From: Bacteroidales bacterium UBA4360
GTDB taxonomy: Bacteria; Bacteroidota; Bacteroidia; Bacteroidales; UBA932
Direction of reading: 5' to 3'
Length of the DNA: 64,000 bases
Assembly (NCBI GenBank): GCA_002393945.1
Contig: DGSO01000016.1
Coordinates: 391-64,390, forward strand
Shown: piece after piece, positions 1-8,253 of the stretch
How positions within the stretch are numbered: position 1 is the stretch's first letter
Layout of the letters: every line of letters starts with the position of its first letter
Notes under the pieces: generated by a model
Databases searched by the model: none
What the model was told of the DNA's origin: nothing
What the model saw: the letters and a program-made list of their open reading frames with translations, nothing else
Program-made: the position numbers and the translations under genes

Positions 1-277
1 CGACAAAAATGGCCGAAAATGTCAATCCCGCCGTTATCAATGACGTGCAGATCGACAAAATGCCCCAAATTGACAATCTGGACGTCATAAATTGGTATCC
101 AGGCGCCTGCAGGCGCCTCGCGTAGGGCGTGTCTTTGCAAAATAGACGTCCGCATACGAGCAAAGACTTCTAGCCCGTAGCGGCGGGGGTGTATGAGGGG
201 GTGGAACCCCATGTATTGACTGTGCTTTAGCATGTCATGTGGCGGTTAGTTCTATATTTTTCGTATATTTGCATGAT
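1..277. other. Non-coding leader region with palindromes
   Basis: I recognise no gene here. Visible structure includes a perfect 18-bp palindrome, AGGCGCCTGCAGGCGCCT (101-118), and an 8-bp inverted repeat GTCTTTGC (131-138) / GCAAAGAC (160-167). There is also a GGGG...CCCC mini-hairpin near 197-211. Frame 3 is open from the window edge to a TAG at 123-125, which could be the tail of an upstream gene, but it has no recognisable domain. Confidence 0.4.
264..271 (+). promoter_or_regulatory. -7 box TATATTTG for the DUF4199 gene
   Basis: TATATTTG matches the Bacteroidota -7 consensus TAnnTTTG. It ends only 6 nt before the ATG at 278, so the transcript probably starts at or very near the start codon. 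No good -33 TTTG is seen. Confidence 0.5.
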
Positions 278-841
278 ATGAAGAAATCATTTGACAATAC
301 AAGTCTGTGGAATGAGGCGGCGGTGAGCGGGCTGCTCTTCGGAGCGGTGTCAATCGGCTGTCTGGCGGGGAAGGAGGCGGCGGCGCTTACCGGGAACGTG
401 TTCCTGACGCAGGCGGCGGCCATGATCCTGTGGGCTGTGGAGTTCTTCGGCTGCATCCTTCTCATGAAGAACCGCATGGTGCTGCTGAGGGACAAGTACG
501 AAGGCATCAAGATAACGGACTCATACCGCTTCGGCAGGAGGGCAGCGCTTCTGAGCGGCCTTCTGCTGGCATCGGCCCAGGCACTTATAATAATGAAGAT
601 GCCGCAGGGGACGATGGATACCATGCTGGCGCAGGTGGGGGAGGCTATGTCGATGACGTCGGCCGATATGCAGCAGGCGGGCGCCATGCTGGACAAACTG
701 CCCCTTTACACCTTCATCTTCCAGTGGCTGTACTGCTTCCTTTACGGGACGGTGCTCAGCGCCATCATGTCCAGGTATATATTCATCCAGAAGCTGTTTG
801 ACGGCCCTTCCTCCAACGATAATGAACCTGACAATCAGTAG
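278..841 (+). CDS. DUF4199 family membrane protein
   Basis: This is a 187-residue protein with about four hydrophobic segments (roughly residues 17-40, 45-68, 88-108 and 145-168). The pattern, including a GILLMKNR-like stretch after the second segment and a short charged tail, fits the DUF4199 family of Bacteroidota, whose function is unknown. The ATG at 278 is chosen over an upstream GTG because the -7 promoter box lies between them. The stop is 3 nt before the GT2 gene, so the two are almost certainly co-transcribed. DUF4199 next to a DPM1-like glycosyltransferase is a familiar Bacteroidales pairing, which suggests a role at the membrane in lipid-linked sugar metabolism. That role is inference. 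Confidence 0.8.
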   Translation: MKKSFDNTSLWNEAAVSGLLFGAVSIGCLAGKEAAALTGNVFLTQAAAMILWAVEFFGCILLMKNRMVLLRDKYEGIKITDSYRFGRRAALLSGLLLASAQALIIMKMPQGTMDTMLAQVGEAMSMTSADMQQAGAMLDKLPLYTFIFQWLYCFLYGTVLSAIMSRYIFIQKLFDGPSSNDNEPDNQ

Positions 842-844
842 TAT

Positions 845-1834
845 ATGGACCTTTCCATCATAATCCCTTTATACAACGAGGCCGATTCCCTCCCGGAACT
901 CAAGGCCTGGATAGACCGTGCCCTCAAGGACTTTAGCTACGAAATCATTTTTGTCGATGACGGTTCTACCGATGGGTCATGGGATGAGATTTCTCGACTC
1001 GCTTCGCTCGCTCGAAATGACAAGGAGGAGGCTCGGAATGACAAGGAGGGTGCCAGGAATAACGTCAGGGGCATCCGTTTCCGTAGGAATTATGGAAAAT
1101 CGGCAGCGCTGTATGAGGGCTTTGCCGCGGCGGAAGGGGAGATTGTCGTCACCATGGATGCCGATCTGCAGGACTCTCCGGAGGAGATTCCGGAGATGGT
1201 GCGCATGATCCGGGAGGAGGGCTATGACCTGGTCTCCGGATGGAAGCAGCACCGCAAGGACAACGCACTCACGAAAAACCTTCCCTCGAAGCTCTACAAC
1301 GCCACCGCCCGCCGCGTGACCGGCATCAAGCTGCACGACATGAACTGCGGTCTCAAGGCCTATCGGCAGGAGGTTGTGAAGAATATCGAGGTCTACGGGG
1401 AAATGCACCGATACATCCCGTACCTTGCCAAGAACGCAGGCTTCTCGAAGATAGGGGAGAAGCCCGTACACCATCAGAAACGCAAGTACGGGAAGTCAAA
1501 GTTCGGGGTAGACCGCTTCGTGAACGGCCTCCTGGACCTCATGAGCCTGTGGTTCCTCTCGCGTTTCGGGGGCAAGCCGATGCACTTTTTCGGCACCAGC
1601 GGCATCCTCATGTTCCTGGTGGGCTTCGTGATGACGATATGGATCATCGTGGAGAAACTGGTCCTGCAGGGCCGGGGCCTTCACTACCGTGCAGTCACGG
1701 ACCAGCCGCTGTTCTACCTGGCGCTGGTCGCTCTGGTGCTTGGCGTGATACTGTTCCTTGCCGGCTTTATCGGCGAGATGGTCTCCCGCAGCGCCGCCGG
1801 CAGGAATTCGTATCAGATCAAAGAGAGGCTGTAG
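845..1834 (+). CDS. GT2 glycosyltransferase, polyprenyl-phosphate sugar synthase type
   Basis: This is a 329-residue GT-A enzyme of the DPM1/GtrB type, expected to move a sugar from a nucleotide donor to polyprenyl phosphate on the inner membrane. The N-terminus has the family motif IIIPLYNE, then VDDGSTDGS (nucleotide binding), RRNYGKSAAL and MDADLQD with the metal-binding DxD-type acidic residues. Two C-terminal membrane helices lie near residues 240-270 and 283-310. Between VDDGSTDGSW and RGIRFRRNYGK there is an unusual insertion of 7-residue repeats (ARNDKEE, ARNDKEG, ARNNVRG) encoded by a 21-bp tandem repeat (1011-1073). Family members normally have a short loop there. The gene follows the DUF4199 gene by 3 nt. 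Confidence 0.88.
   Translation: MDLSIIIPLYNEADSLPELKAWIDRALKDFSYEIIFVDDGSTDGSWDEISRLASLARNDKEEARNDKEGARNNVRGIRFRRNYGKSAALYEGFAAAEGEIVVTMDADLQDSPEEIPEMVRMIREEGYDLVSGWKQHRKDNALTKNLPSKLYNATARRVTGIKLHDMNCGLKAYRQEVVKNIEVYGEMHRYIPYLAKNAGFSKIGEKPVHHQKRKYGKSKFGVDRFVNGLLDLMSLWFLSRFGGKPMHFFGTSGILMFLVGFVMTIWIIVEKLVLQGRGLHYRAVTDQPLFYLALVALVLGVILFLAGFIGEMVSRSAAGRNSYQIKERL
1011..1073 (+). repeat. 21-bp tandem repeat inside the GT2 gene
   Basis: Two near-identical 21-bp copies (1011-1031 and 1032-1052) share the core CTCGAAATGACAAGGAGG or CTCGGAATGACAAGGAGG. A degenerate third copy follows (1053-1073). The sequence just upstream (985-1010) is a CTCGCT-rich stretch. Because the unit is a multiple of three, the reading frame survives. 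Confidence 0.75.
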
Positions 1835-1837
1835 GGC

Positions 1838-2665
1838 CTATTTGCCCAGGTTGATGAAGGGCAGTGCACCGCCGCCACTGTACTGCGGAAGCTTGCCGTC
1901 CCATTTCTCGATGGCGTCCTGCTGGACGAGGAGAGAGGTGATGGAGGCGGCTACGGTGCGGTTGTAGTAGGCTTCACCGTCGGCCTTGATCTTGAGGGCG
2001 CGTGCTTCGCCTTCGGCCTTGGCGATTTCTATCTTTGCGTTGGCCTCGGCTTCCTTGACCTGGTTTTCGGCACGGAGTGCGCTCTGGATGGCGGCGTTCT
2101 TGGCGTCAATCATCTGGCGGAGTGACTCCGGAGGGGTTATCTGCGAGGTGAATTCCTGTACGATAAAGCCTTCTGTTCCAAGGGAATTGTCCAGCATTGC
2201 CCTTACCTCGCTCTCGAACTTGGCACGGGAGGCCATGAGTTCGTCGGAGGAGTAGTTGTTGGCGGTGATGCGGTAGGCGTCGTATATGCAGGTGCGCATG
2301 TAACCGGCCTCGATGTCCCTGAGGGGCTTGCGGTACTTGGTGAAGATATCGGCAGCCTTGTCCCTGTTGAGCATGTATGCAAGGGCCGGGTCCATGGAGA
2401 AGGTGGCGGCGTCCTTGGTGGTTACCGTGAAAGGTGCATAATCCACTCGCTGCACATACACCGGATATGTGAATATTGCGGTCGTAAGCGGATTGTAGAT
2501 GACAAGACCGTTAACGGGCTGTGTTTCAAGCTTTCCCTGCTCTGTGAGCGAGAATTTCTTGAACTTGATTCCAACTTCGGAGTTGTCGATGAGCCTTGTG
2601 CAGCTGATGCCGCAGATGATGAGTACTGCAAGTACGGAAATGATAATTGTTATAGCACGTTTCAT
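1838..2665 (-). CDS. SPFH/band-7 (prohibitin-like) family protein
   Basis: This is a 275-residue protein with an N-terminal hydrophobic segment (residues 4-21) ending in a possible lipobox (GISC). The next segment, SEVGIKFKKFSL, is the typical opening of the SPFH/band-7 fold. The second half (about residues 170-235) is Ala/Glu/Lys-rich and predicted coiled coil, as in prohibitins and stomatins. Such proteins oligomerise at membranes and often scaffold proteases. The start is the ATG at 2665, since the longer frame opens only with TTG. The gene lies convergent with the GT2 gene and divergent from thrS, with its own -7 box at 2687-2694. Confidence 0.85.
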   Translation of the reverse strand: MKRAITIIISVLAVLIICGISCTRLIDNSEVGIKFKKFSLTEQGKLETQPVNGLVIYNPLTTAIFTYPVYVQRVDYAPFTVTTKDAATFSMDPALAYMLNRDKAADIFTKYRKPLRDIEAGYMRTCIYDAYRITANNYSSDELMASRAKFESEVRAMLDNSLGTEGFIVQEFTSQITPPESLRQMIDAKNAAIQSALRAENQVKEAEANAKIEIAKAEGEARALKIKADGEAYYNRTVAASITSLLVQQDAIEKWDGKLPQYSGGGALPFINLGK

Positions 2666-2686
2666 AGCTTGATGATGTTGATTGTA

Positions 2687-2694
2687 CAAATATA
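2687..2694 (-). promoter_or_regulatory. -7 box of the band-7 gene
   Basis: On the minus strand this reads TATATTTG, a consensus Bacteroidota -7 element. It sits 21 nt upstream of the ATG at 2665. Confidence 0.5.
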
Positions 2695-2783
2695 AGTATA
2701 TTTTGGAAAAATGTCGACGCCCCCGCCGTGCAACAGGGACACGCTTTAGCTGCGTGGGGGAACAATAATCCGGGAAATATTAC

Positions 2784-2791
2784 TATATTTG
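2784..2791 (+). promoter_or_regulatory. -7 box of the thrS operon
   Basis: TATATTTG lies about 58 nt upstream of the chosen thrS start. It is the only consensus -7 element before the thrS-infC-rpmI-rplT-lepB run and is divergent from the band-7 promoter. Confidence 0.5.
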
Positions 2792-2849
2792 CAGGCTATT
2801 GCAAAAATAGCGAGTGAAAGACATTGTAAGTAATAAACTCAAAAAGATT

Positions 2850-4811
2850 ATGATTGACATCAAGTTCCCGGATGGGAGTGTGAGACAGTATGAGTCCGGC
2901 GTTACCGGATACGACGTGGCAATGAGCATCAGCCCCAGGCTTGCAGAGCAGATCCTGGCTGTGAACATCAAAAGGCCCGATGAGCCTGAAACCTCGAAGG
3001 GTACCACCATCGACGTAACCCGCCCCATTACGGAAAATGTTGAGATCCGCCTTCTCAAGTGGGAGGACGACGAGGCCAAGAGGGTTTTCTGGCACTCTTC
3101 CTCACACCTTATGGCAGAGGCGCTCGAGGCCCTGTTCCCCGGCGTTAAGTTCGGCATCGGCCCGGCTATTGAAAACGGTTTCTACTATGACGTGGACATG
3201 GGCGGCCGCACCCTTACGGACGCAGACTTCAAGGCCATCGAAAACAAGATGCTGGAACTTGCCCGCGGCAAGGAGGATTTTCATCGCATCGAGGTCTCCA
3301 AGGCCGACGCCATGAAATACTTCACCGAAAAAGGCGACCAGTACAAGCAGGAACTCATCTCCGAACTTGAAGACGGTACCATAACCTATTACACCAACGG
3401 TCATTTCACAGACCTCTGCCGCGGCCCGCACCTCAAGAATACCGAGGTCATCAAGGCCGTGAAGGTGCTCTCCCTCGCCGGTGCATACTGGAGAGGCGAC
3501 GAAAAGCGCCAGCAGCTCACCCGTATCTACGGCATCACCTTCCCCAAGGCCAGCATGCTCACAGAGTATCTGCAGGTCCTGGAAGAGGCCAAGAAGAGGG
3601 ATCACAGGAAGATCGGCAAGGAAATGGAGCTCTTCACCTTCTCCCAGAGGGTAGGAGCAGGCCTTCCCCTGTGGCTTCCCCGCGGTGCAGCCCTTCGCAA
3701 CACCCTTCAGGCCTTCCTCGCAAAGAAGCAGGCCGAATACGGCTATCTGCCCGTTGTTACGCCCCACATCGGCGGAAAGGAACTCTACGTGACCTCCGGC
3801 CACTACGCCAAGTACGGCAAGGACTCCTTCCAGCCCATCCATACCCCTCAGGAAGGCGAGGAATACCTCCTCAAGCCCATGAACTGCCCCCACCACTGCG
3901 AAATCTACCGCAGCGCCCCCAGAAGCTACCGTGACCTTCCCCTGCGTTTTGCCGAGTTCGGAACCGTCTACCGCTATGAGCAGAGCGGCGAACTCCACGG
4001 CCTCACCCGCGTGCGCAGCTTCACCCAGGACGACGCCCACCTCTTCTGCCGCCAGGACCAGCTCCAGGAGGAATTCGAAAAGGTTATCGACCTCATCCTC
4101 TACGTCTTCAAGACCCTGCACTTCGACAAGTTCACCGCACAGGTCTCCCTCAGGGATCCCAAGAACCCGTCCAAGTACATCGGGTCCGATGAAAACTGGA
4201 ACAAGGCCGAACAGGGCATCATCGATGCAGCCAAGAAGAAGGGCCTTCCTTACGTAGTGGAGACCGGCGAGGCCGCATTCTACGGCCCCAAGCTGGACTT
4301 CATGGTGAAGGACGCCATCGGCAGGAGCTGGCAGCTTGGAACCATCCAGGTCGATTACAACCTTCCCGAACGCTTTGAACTCGAATATGTAGACACCGAC
4401 GGCACCAAGAAGCGCCCCGTCATGATTCACCGTGCACCCTTCGGTTCACTGGAAAGATTCGTGGCAGTTCTCCTTGAGCACACCGCCGGCCATCTCCCTC
4501 TCTGGCTGCATCCCGACCAGGTTAAAGTGCTGCCAGTGAGCGAAAAATATGCAGATTATGCGAAAAAAGTTGCAAATCTGCTGAATATTTCCGAAATTCG
4601 CGCCTCCGTAGATGACCGTAACGAAACTCTTGGAAAGAGAATCCGCGAGACATCCCTCAAGAGAATACCGCTGCTGGTTATCGTAGGAGAAAAAGAACAG
4701 GCGGAAGAAACCGTGTCTGTACGCCGTGGAGCTGATGACCAGGGTTCCATGAGCGTGCCTCAGTTTGTGGAGTATGTCCGTAGTGCTGTGGCAGAAGAAC
4801 TGGCAGAATAA
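2850..4811 (+). CDS. thrS: Threonyl-tRNA synthetase
   Basis: This 653-residue cytoplasmic enzyme charges tRNA-Thr with threonine. The order is an N-terminal TGS domain (MIDIKFPDGS...), the editing/SAD domain (HSSSHLMAEALE near residues 77-88), the class II catalytic core with MNCPHHCEIYR and RFAEFGTVYRYE, and a C-terminal anticodon-binding domain. The ATG at 2850 fits the conserved MIxIxFPDGS start of Bacteroidota ThrRS. An upstream GTG at 2814 would add 12 residues not expected in the family. It leads an operon with infC, rpmI and rplT, a linkage conserved across bacteria. Confidence 0.97.
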   Translation: MIDIKFPDGSVRQYESGVTGYDVAMSISPRLAEQILAVNIKRPDEPETSKGTTIDVTRPITENVEIRLLKWEDDEAKRVFWHSSSHLMAEALEALFPGVKFGIGPAIENGFYYDVDMGGRTLTDADFKAIENKMLELARGKEDFHRIEVSKADAMKYFTEKGDQYKQELISELEDGTITYYTNGHFTDLCRGPHLKNTEVIKAVKVLSLAGAYWRGDEKRQQLTRIYGITFPKASMLTEYLQVLEEAKKRDHRKIGKEMELFTFSQRVGAGLPLWLPRGAALRNTLQAFLAKKQAEYGYLPVVTPHIGGKELYVTSGHYAKYGKDSFQPIHTPQEGEEYLLKPMNCPHHCEIYRSAPRSYRDLPLRFAEFGTVYRYEQSGELHGLTRVRSFTQDDAHLFCRQDQLQEEFEKVIDLILYVFKTLHFDKFTAQVSLRDPKNPSKYIGSDENWNKAEQGIIDAAKKKGLPYVVETGEAAFYGPKLDFMVKDAIGRSWQLGTIQVDYNLPERFELEYVDTDGTKKRPVMIHRAPFGSLERFVAVLLEHTAGHLPLWLHPDQVKVLPVSEKYADYAKKVANLLNISEIRASVDDRNETLGKRIRETSLKRIPLLVIVGEKEQAEETVSVRRGADDQGSMSVPQFVEYVRSAVAEELAE

Positions 4812-4856
4812 ATTAACCTTTAAAGGATTAAAGCTATCGCAACTCCTTTCAAACCC

Positions 4857-5423
4857 ATGCCTTCAGGCGTGAGGCGCAAGCCCCAGCCGCAGCAAGGCCA
4901 GAAGCAGGACGAAAACGCCCTGCGCATCAACCGTGAAATCACTGCTACGGAAGTCCGTCTCGTAGGAGACAACATTCCGGAGCAGGGTATCTATCCTGTG
5001 GCCAAGGCTCTTCAGCTGGCTCAGGAACTGGAGCTGGACCTGGTGGAAATCAGTGCCAAGGCAGAACCTCCGGTGTGCAAGATTCTGGATTATCAGAAGT
5101 ATCTGTACCAGCAGCGCAAGAGGGCGAAGGAGATGAAAGCGAATGCTGCAAAGATTGTCATCAAGGAAATCCGTTTCGGCCCCAACACTGACGAGCACGA
5201 TTTCCAGTTCAAGCTCAAGCATGCAAGGGAGTTCCTCGAAGAAGGCTCCAAGGTGAAAGCCTCCATCTTCTTCCGCGGACGCTCCATCATGTTCGCCCAG
5301 CAGGGTGAGAAGCAGCTCCTGCGCTTCGCAGTGGAACTCGAAGAGGTTGGCCGCGCAGAGAACATGCCCGTGCTTGAAGGCAAGCGAATGAGCATCATGA
5401 TAGCTCCTGTAAAGAAAAAGTAG
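4857..5423 (+). CDS. infC: Translation initiation factor IF-3
   Basis: This 188-residue protein binds the 30S subunit and policies start-codon choice. The N-domain carries INREITATEVRLVGDN and the C-domain carries KEIRFGPNTDEHDFQFKLKHAREFL, both classical IF-3 signatures. An N-terminal basic, Gln-rich extension (about 20 residues) precedes the conserved part. It starts with ATG here, whereas E. coli infC uses AUU. It lies 45 nt after thrS and 41 nt before rpmI. Confidence 0.96.
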   Translation: MPSGVRRKPQPQQGQKQDENALRINREITATEVRLVGDNIPEQGIYPVAKALQLAQELELDLVEISAKAEPPVCKILDYQKYLYQQRKRAKEMKANAAKIVIKEIRFGPNTDEHDFQFKLKHAREFLEEGSKVKASIFFRGRSIMFAQQGEKQLLRFAVELEEVGRAENMPVLEGKRMSIMIAPVKKK

Positions 5424-5464
5424 TCGGACGACTATAATGTATAATTAATTAATTGTTTAACACA

Positions 5465-5659
5465 ATGGCAAAGCTTAAAACCAACTCCGGTGCCAAAAAG
5501 CGCTTCACGCTTACCGGATCGGGAAAAATCAAGAGGAAGCACGCTTATCACAGCCACATCCTCACCAAGAAGACCAAGAAGCAGAAACGCAACCTTGACC
5601 ACTTCGCCATCCTTTCCGGTGACGACGTAAAGAGGGTAAAGGAACTTCTTGTAATGTAA
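5465..5659 (+). CDS. rpmI: Ribosomal protein bL35
   Basis: This is a 64-residue basic protein starting MAKLKTNSGAKKRF, with HILTKKTKKQKRNL in the middle, the standard bL35 signatures. It is a component of the large ribosomal subunit. The ATG at 5465 is preferred to an upstream TTG (5453). It sits between infC and rplT as in most bacteria. Confidence 0.96.
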   Translation: MAKLKTNSGAKKRFTLTGSGKIKRKHAYHSHILTKKTKKQKRNLDHFAILSGDDVKRVKELLVM

Positions 5660-5740
5660 TTTTAATGTTTAACTGGATTTTACGTACAGAAAGAGCTTAC
5701 AGTCAGTGATAAGCCACGTAGTCCAAAAAGAGTAAAAACA

Positions 5741-6085
5741 ATGCCTAGATCAGTTAATTCTGTTGCCTCAAGGGCACGCCGCAAGAAGATTCTTTCCAGA
5801 ACCCGCGGTAATTTCCTCTCCCGCAAGAACGTCTGGACGGTTGCAAAGAACACCTACGAGAAAGGTCTCACCTATGCATACCGTGACAGAAGGGCCAAGA
5901 AGCGCGAATTCCGCTCCCTGTGGATTCAGCGTATCAACGCCGCTGCCCGCCAGTACGGCCTCACTTACTCCCAGCTTATGGGACGTCTTGCAAAGCAGAA
6001 CATCGGCCTTAACCGTAAAGTTCTGGCAGACCTCGCGATGAACAATCCGGAAGCATTCCGCGCAATTGTTGAATCCGTAAAATAG
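5741..6085 (+). CDS. rplT: Ribosomal protein bL20
   Basis: This 114-residue protein starts MPRSVNSVASRARRKK and contains WIQRINAAARQYGLTYS, diagnostic for bL20, which binds 23S rRNA early in assembly. The 81-nt gap after rpmI is larger than the other gaps in the operon. In other bacteria L20 autoregulates through mRNA structure upstream, but I cannot show that here. Confidence 0.96.
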   Translation: MPRSVNSVASRARRKKILSRTRGNFLSRKNVWTVAKNTYEKGLTYAYRDRRAKKREFRSLWIQRINAAARQYGLTYSQLMGRLAKQNIGLNRKVLADLAMNNPEAFRAIVESVK

Positions 6086-6089
6086 TTCT

Positions 6090-7445
6090 TTGAAATTTAT
6101 AGTCGTGAGCTGGAAGGAGATCATCTCAAACAAGTGGGTCAGGCTGGGATTCTGGTCTGTACTCTACATTGCCTGGGTGATCTGGCTCGGAAACTTCTGG
6201 TGGCTCCTTGGCCTTGGGATCATCTTCGATCTCATCGTCACCAAGAAAGTCAAGTGGCTTTTCTGGAAAAAGGAGTACAAGGAAGGGGAGAAGCACAATG
6301 TGTGGCTTGACTGGCTGGATGCAATCATCTTCGCCGTGGTCGTGGTCACTTTCATAAACATCTTCTTCTTCCAGGCCTTCAAGATTCCTTCCTCCTCAAT
6401 GGAGAGCACTCTCTATACCGGAGATCACCTGTTCGTGTCCAAACTCACCTACGGTCCCCGGCTTCCCGAGACCCCGCTCACCATACCTTTCACGCACAAC
6501 CGTGCATTCGGTCACGAGTCCTACTCAGAGGCCATAAAGAGACCTTACAAGCGTCTCAAGGGCTTCAGGAGCGTTGAAAGGGGAGACGTCGTGGTATTTG
6601 GTTTTCCTAACGGAGACACCGTCCTTACCCGCCGCCCGGCAGACGATTACTACGCCTGGGTGCGCACTTACGGCAGGGAACAGACCATCAGGCAGTTCGG
6701 CCCCGTCATCGCACGTCCTATGGACAAGAAAGACCACTATGTGAAGAGGTGCGTGGCAATTGCCGGAGACACCCTCGAGGTGCGCGACGGCAAGGTTTGG
6801 GTAAACGGGACGCAGGAACCGGACTATCCCGGCAGGCAGTTCACCTACAAAGTGGTCACAGGCGGCTCCAAGATCAACAATCTGAAGCTGCAGGAGCTGG
6901 GACTCAACCTCAGTGAGCTCTACTTCGACCCGCGTCTCCCCGGTTATCCGGCCATGCCCCTTACCGACGGGATGCTTGAAAAGGTGGAAGCCCTGAGGAG
7001 CGTAGTTTCAGTGACCAGGAACATAGAGACCTTCCCCTCCGCCGGCCAGGACGCCACAATCTTCCCCTTCACCGGAAAGACCCGCTGGACTGCCGATAAC
7101 TTCGGCCCCCTCTGGATCCCGGAAAAAGGCGCTACAGTGGCCCTCAATGCCGACACGCTCCCTTTCTATGAGCGCATCATCCGCGACTACGAGCACAACG
7201 CTCTTGAGGTCAAGGACGGCGAAATTCTCATAGACGGAGAACCCGCTCACGAGTATACATTCAAGCAGGACTATTACTTTATGATGGGTGACAACCGGCA
7301 CAATTCACTGGATTCCCGCTACTGGGGATTCGTACCGGAAGACCACATAGTTGGAACGCCTTCAATCATCTGGCTCTCAACTGATGCGTCCCGCAGTTTC
7401 CCGTCAAACATCCGGTGGAAGAGATTCCTCCGCACAAAGTTTTAG
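6090..7445 (+). CDS. lepB: Signal peptidase I
   Basis: This is an S26-family serine/lysine protease that cleaves signal peptides of exported proteins at the periplasmic face. Two hydrophobic segments (about residues 15-50 and 70-90) anchor it. The nucleophile lies in IPSSSMEST (Ser103 counted from the TTG at 6090), the general base in HYVKRCVAIAGD (Lys219), and the late motif GDNRHNSLDSRYWG is present. At 451 residues it is longer than E. coli LepB, with an insertion between the Lys and late motifs that is usual in Bacteroidales. No ATG exists near the start. TTG 6090 or GTG 6105 are the candidates, and GTG fits homologues slightly better. The gene begins 4 nt after rplT. Confidence 0.93.
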   Translation: MKFIVVSWKEIISNKWVRLGFWSVLYIAWVIWLGNFWWLLGLGIIFDLIVTKKVKWLFWKKEYKEGEKHNVWLDWLDAIIFAVVVVTFINIFFFQAFKIPSSSMESTLYTGDHLFVSKLTYGPRLPETPLTIPFTHNRAFGHESYSEAIKRPYKRLKGFRSVERGDVVVFGFPNGDTVLTRRPADDYYAWVRTYGREQTIRQFGPVIARPMDKKDHYVKRCVAIAGDTLEVRDGKVWVNGTQEPDYPGRQFTYKVVTGGSKINNLKLQELGLNLSELYFDPRLPGYPAMPLTDGMLEKVEALRSVVSVTRNIETFPSAGQDATIFPFTGKTRWTADNFGPLWIPEKGATVALNADTLPFYERIIRDYEHNALEVKDGEILIDGEPAHEYTFKQDYYFMMGDNRHNSLDSRYWGFVPEDHIVGTPSIIWLSTDASRSFPSNIRWKRFLRTKF

Positions 7446-7468
7446 AAACAATTAAAAAGTAAAATATT

Positions 7469-7711
7469 ATGTCAAAGGTTTGTCAGATAACCGGCCGCAA
7501 GAGAATGATCGGCAACAACGTTGCCCATTCCAAGCTTCGCACAAAGCGTGACTTCGCCCTCAACCTCAAGACCAAGAAGTTCTGGTCTGAGACCGAGCAG
7601 CGTTTCATCACCCTCAAAGTTACCACCAAGGGTATGCGCATCATCGAGAAGAACGGTCTCGATGCCACCCTCAAGAAGGCCCAGGACAAGGGCTATGTAT
7701 CACTTGTTTAA
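7469..7711 (+). CDS. rpmB: Ribosomal protein bL28
   Basis: This 80-residue protein opens MSKVCQITGRKRMIGNNVAHSK, the bL28 signature. It is a component of the large subunit. It leads the rpmB-rpmG-DUF4295 set 23 nt after lepB, and no separate promoter is obvious. Confidence 0.96.
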   Translation: MSKVCQITGRKRMIGNNVAHSKLRTKRDFALNLKTKKFWSETEQRFITLKVTTKGMRIIEKNGLDATLKKAQDKGYVSLV

Positions 7712-7723
7712 ACCCTAACGACT

Positions 7724-7912
7724 ATGGCAAAGAAAGCTAAAGGTAACAGGGTGCAGGTCATCCTGGAGTGCACAGAACAGAAAGCCAGCGGTGTTCCCGG
7801 TATGTCCCGTTACATCACCACCAAGAACAAGAAGAACACCCCTGAGCGTCTCGAGCGCAAGAAGTACAACCCCTTCCTGAAGAAGGTCACCATTCACCGT
7901 GAAATCAAGTAA
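7724..7912 (+). CDS. rpmG: Ribosomal protein bL33
   Basis: This 62-residue protein has the bL33 features VQVILECTEQKASGVPG and MSRYITTKNKKNTPERLE, ending with FLKKVTIHREIK. The zinc-ribbon cysteines of some bL33 forms are mostly absent, which is common. It lies 12 nt after rpmB. Confidence 0.95.
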   Translation: MAKKAKGNRVQVILECTEQKASGVPGMSRYITTKNKKNTPERLERKKYNPFLKKVTIHREIK

Positions 7913-7925
7913 AACCGTTTAGACT

Positions 7926-8084
7926 ATGGCAAAGAAAGCAGTTGCAACCTTCGATGCAAAAGCCGGTGCAAAGCACATGGTGAAGGTTATCCGCATGGAA
8001 AAGAGCCCCAAGACCGGTGCCTACGTATTCGTAGAGCAGCTCGTCGAAGAGGGTAAGGAAAAGGAATTCTTCGCAAAGAAGTAA
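7926..8084 (+). CDS. DUF4295 small ribosome-linked protein
   Basis: This 52-residue protein begins MAKKAVATFDAKAGAK and ends FVEQLVEEGKEKEFFAKK. It matches the DUF4295 family, found almost only in Bacteroidota directly after rpmG. Its function is unknown, and its location suggests a ribosome-associated role. It lies 13 nt after rpmG and is followed by a strong terminator. In related genomes ftsY usually comes next, but here ftsY lies about 53 kb away. Confidence 0.9.
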   Translation: MAKKAVATFDAKAGAKHMVKVIRMEKSPKTGAYVFVEQLVEEGKEKEFFAKK

Positions 8085-8105
8085 TTTTCCCCGCATATTG
8101 AAAGG

Positions 8106-8139
8106 CCGCGTGAAGTATCAACCTTCACGCGGTTTTTTT
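8106..8139 (+). terminator. Rho-independent terminator after DUF4295
   Basis: A perfect 10-bp stem CCGCGTGAAG (8106-8115) / CTTCACGCGG (8123-8132) with a 7-nt loop is followed by seven T residues. It closes the housekeeping operon before the alginate locus. Confidence 0.92.
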
Positions 8140-8150
8140 ATGTCATAATA

Positions 8151-8218
8151 TTTGGATTGTTGGTAAAAGATTGTATATTTGTCTTTTGTAGATTGGTTAA
8201 CCAAATTGGTTATCCAAG
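8151..8218 (+). promoter_or_regulatory. Alginate operon promoter with tandem GntR-type operators
   Basis: TTTG (8151-8154) and TATATTTG (8174-8181) are 19 nt apart, the Bacteroidota promoter spacing. Just downstream lie two adjacent near-palindromes, ATTGGTTAACCAAAT (8192-8206) and TTGGTTATCCAA (8206-8217). The same half-site TTGGT recurs at 30873-30886 and at the promoter of the GntR gene (31925-31940). The position just after the expected transcription start suggests repression by blocking polymerase. Binding by the GntR regulator is inferred. Confidence 0.65.
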
Positions 8219-8253
8219 AAGCGCCCGAAATGCTAACAACTAATACCAACAAT

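Noticed and set aside
3..125. Frame open from the left edge to a stop at 123
   Set aside because: Only 40 codons, with no domain; could be the end of an upstream gene but cannot be supported.
2814..2849. GTG start for thrS 12 codons upstream
   Set aside because: Homologues start at the MIxIxFPDGS segment, which the ATG at 2850 gives.
3102..4430. Long minus-strand ORF opposite thrS
   Set aside because: It mirrors the GC-rich codon pattern of thrS, has no family signature, and thrS motifs are unmistakable on the plus strand.
8192..8217. CRISPR-like direct repeats at the SusC promoter
   Set aside because: Only two short operator-like repeats without spacers; the palindrome recurs at other promoters of the same regulon.
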